IMG/VR virus record: IMGVR_UViG_3300020109_000001
Coordinates: 1-61,169 of that record
From: a virus
Length of the DNA stretch: 61,169 bases
Reading direction: 5' to 3' (one strand)
Each line of letters begins with the position of its first letter. The stretch's first letter is position 1. Positions 60,291 through 61,169 of the stretch are shown here, piece after piece. The notes under the pieces are model-generated. The model did not search any database, was not told the origin of the DNA, and saw only the letters and a list, made by a program, of their open reading frames with translations. Position numbers and translations under genes: made by a program.

Positions 60291-60393
60291 ATGCGGTTGT
60301 GCTTGTGGTGTTGGTGGATGTTGTAAGTCTGGTGAAGTCGAGGAAGTGTGTCCTCCCCCGCTGCTTCCTGACTTGGTCGTGAAAACGTCCGGG

Positions 60394-60500
60394 ACGTTAA
60401 AACGGGCCGTAGGCGGCTGAAACGGGCTTTTAGGCTATACGGGTAGCGGGCGGTTACTGTGCGACGGCTAAAAACGCTGCTCCGGGGCTGGAGAGGGTCG
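60394..60500 (+). repeat. Dispersed intergenic element copy
   Basis: CTATACGGGTAGCGG (60435-60449) followed by CTGCTCCGGGGCTGGAG (60477-60493), the same pair of words as near 7.7, 11.6, 31.2 and 50.95 kb. Confidence 0.6.
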
Positions 60501-60718
60501 CAAAATAGGCGGGTTTAGCCCTATAGGCGGGCGGGCGGCGGAACCTACGATCAAATCCCGTTCCAAAAATTTGCAGCGATTTTTGTGTGTACGAATGCCG
60601 TTTTCATCTGTCATTCCACTTTTGGGAATTTGCACGCTGTCTCAGACACAGCTGCACCGCCGGGGGTAGGGGGTGGGGGGCGGTACCTCCACCGCGATAG
60701 TTTAACGTTAAACTAATC

Positions 60719-60738
60719 GGGCCGCCGGTTAGCGGCCC
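60719..60738 (-). terminator. Terminator of the 60748-61095 gene
   Basis: Stem GGGCCGC/GCGGCCC with a six-base loop, ten bases after the stop, followed by a T/A-rich palindrome. Only a short T run, so strength is uncertain. Confidence 0.55.
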
Positions 60739-60747
60739 GTTAGCGCC

Positions 60748-61095
60748 TTAACCTTCAATAACGATAAAGTTTCTTTCACTATCAAACTTAAGGTCTGCGG
60801 TAGCTACGCCCGGTTTATCGCCCTTAGCGGTACAAGCGGCGATATAGTCCTTAACGGTCATACCATCTTTATAAAGGGCGAAGCGCGTCGCGGCCTTACC
60901 GCGTTTAGGGTTTAGCTTAACCGCGCCGGTTTCCTTATCCGCGATTTCCGGGTTAAGGCGAATTACGCGGTTATCCGCGTATAGCCGGTTAGCGGCCATT
61001 TTACGCCCGAAAACGACGGGCGCGAAAGTAACCGGGTTAGCGGCGACGGTTTCGGTAGCGGTTTCGACGGCGGGTTTTTTAGCGTTAGCGGTCAT
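60748..61095 (-). CDS. Repeated-domain protein, third family copy, 115 aa
   Basis: The N-terminal 25 residues are Ala/Thr/Glu-rich; the C-terminal domain NPKRGKAATRFALYKDGMTVKDYIA...ADLKFDSERNFIVIEG is shared with 5140-5670 and 22099-22461. Its ribosome site (AGGATAAGATAAA) follows a promoter across the junction. Base words such as GCGGTTAGCG fill the gene and its flanks and resemble the dispersed elements more than the rest of the genome. Function unknown. Confidence 0.7.
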   Translation of the reverse strand: MTANAKKPAVETATETVAANPVTFAPVVFGRKMAANRLYADNRVIRLNPEIADKETGAVKLNPKRGKAATRFALYKDGMTVKDYIAACTAKGDKPGVATADLKFDSERNFIVIEG

Positions 61096-61169
61096 TTTAT
61101 CTTATCCTATCTCTAAGGGTTAGCGGTTAGCGTTTATCGCTTCCGTATAATCCTTATACCGCGCTTAAC
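61043..61169. repeat. Terminal direct repeat, right copy
   Basis: Identical to 1-127. Joining the ends restores the promoter at 111-139 upstream of the gene at 60748-61095, which shows that the circle is the right way to read this contig. Confidence 0.97.

Larger units (their letters stand above)
59839..60747. other. Gene-free control region (909 bp)
   Basis: Holds copy 2 of the duplicated noncoding block, a dispersed-element copy (60394-60500), an inverted repeat CAAAAAT/ATTTTTG (60572-60593), a run of G tracts (60662-60683), an 18-bp perfect palindrome (60698-60715) and a terminator (60719-60738). A frame at 60284-60382 could make a 32-residue hydrophobic peptide, but its ribosome site is weak. 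Confidence 0.6.

Noticed and set aside
60284-60382. Possible 32-residue hydrophobic peptide in the right control region
   Set aside because: Val-rich frame with only a weak ribosome site and no coupling to a neighbour; kept as a remark in the region entry.
1-61169. CRISPR arrays, tRNA genes, integrase or repressor
   Set aside because: None could be seen by eye; short dispersed words between genes do not have the equal spacing of a CRISPR array.

Overview
The window is the genome of a tailed double-stranded DNA phage with a siphovirus-type gene order. Its first 127 bases are repeated exactly at its end (1-127 = 61043-61169), so the unique sequence is about 61,042 bp and is circularly permuted or was closed by an assembler overlap. 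I see no integrase, repressor, tRNA gene or CRISPR array, which suggests a strictly lytic phage. Spanin-like lysis genes and a peptidoglycan amidase/peptidase point to a Gram-negative host; the genus cannot be read from the sequence.

Layout. 54-927: gene-free control region with four 21-bp iterons. 928-4772: leftward cassette of small early-type genes, including a protein resembling the RNA polymerase alpha C-terminal domain. 5056-7578: rightward operon of small, often membrane, proteins closed by a terminator. 8006-16742: leftward genes for a pyrimidine-dimer glycosylase-like protein, a PD-(D/E)XK nuclease, an ExoX-like exonuclease and a family A DNA polymerase, followed by an HNH endonuclease. 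16746-21914: probable DNA hypermodification island (Nmad1-like protein, HD nucleotidase, thymidylate synthase family enzyme, TET-associated glycosyltransferase, 5-hmdU kinase/aGPT-PPlase family enzyme). 22099-28084: UvrD-like helicase, second HNH endonuclease, archaeo-eukaryotic primase and two replication-associated proteins. 28566-31152: rightward SNF2-like helicase, zinc ribbon and HTH protein. 31318-33098: lysis cassette. 33156-42392: tailspike and fibres, with a GC-rich imported block. 42389-52277: tape measure, frameshifted chaperone, tail tube and connectors. 52287-58841: Acb2-like protein, capsid, cement, protease with nested scaffold, portal fused to an Acb1-like domain, terminase. 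59075-59838: NusG/RfaH-like regulator and a small gene. 59839-60747: second large gene-free region. 60748-61095: a small gene belonging to a three-member in-genome family.

How it works together. At least eight start sites share a promoter of the form TTTACN-17 nt-TATRNN, so one polymerase holoenzyme probably reads the early clusters and the late operon. A NusG-like protein sits directly upstream of the late promoter, whose leader of about 170 nt carries two perfect hairpins before the terminase-to-tail operon; this suggests processive antitermination. The hypermodification enzymes would protect the DNA from restriction, and the two anti-CBASS-like parts (Acb2 sponge and Acb1-like domain on the portal) would blunt cyclic-nucleotide defence. 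Two homologous noncoding blocks of about 300 bp (28.2 and 60.0 kb), the iterons and a dispersed intergenic element make up most of the unexplained noncoding DNA.
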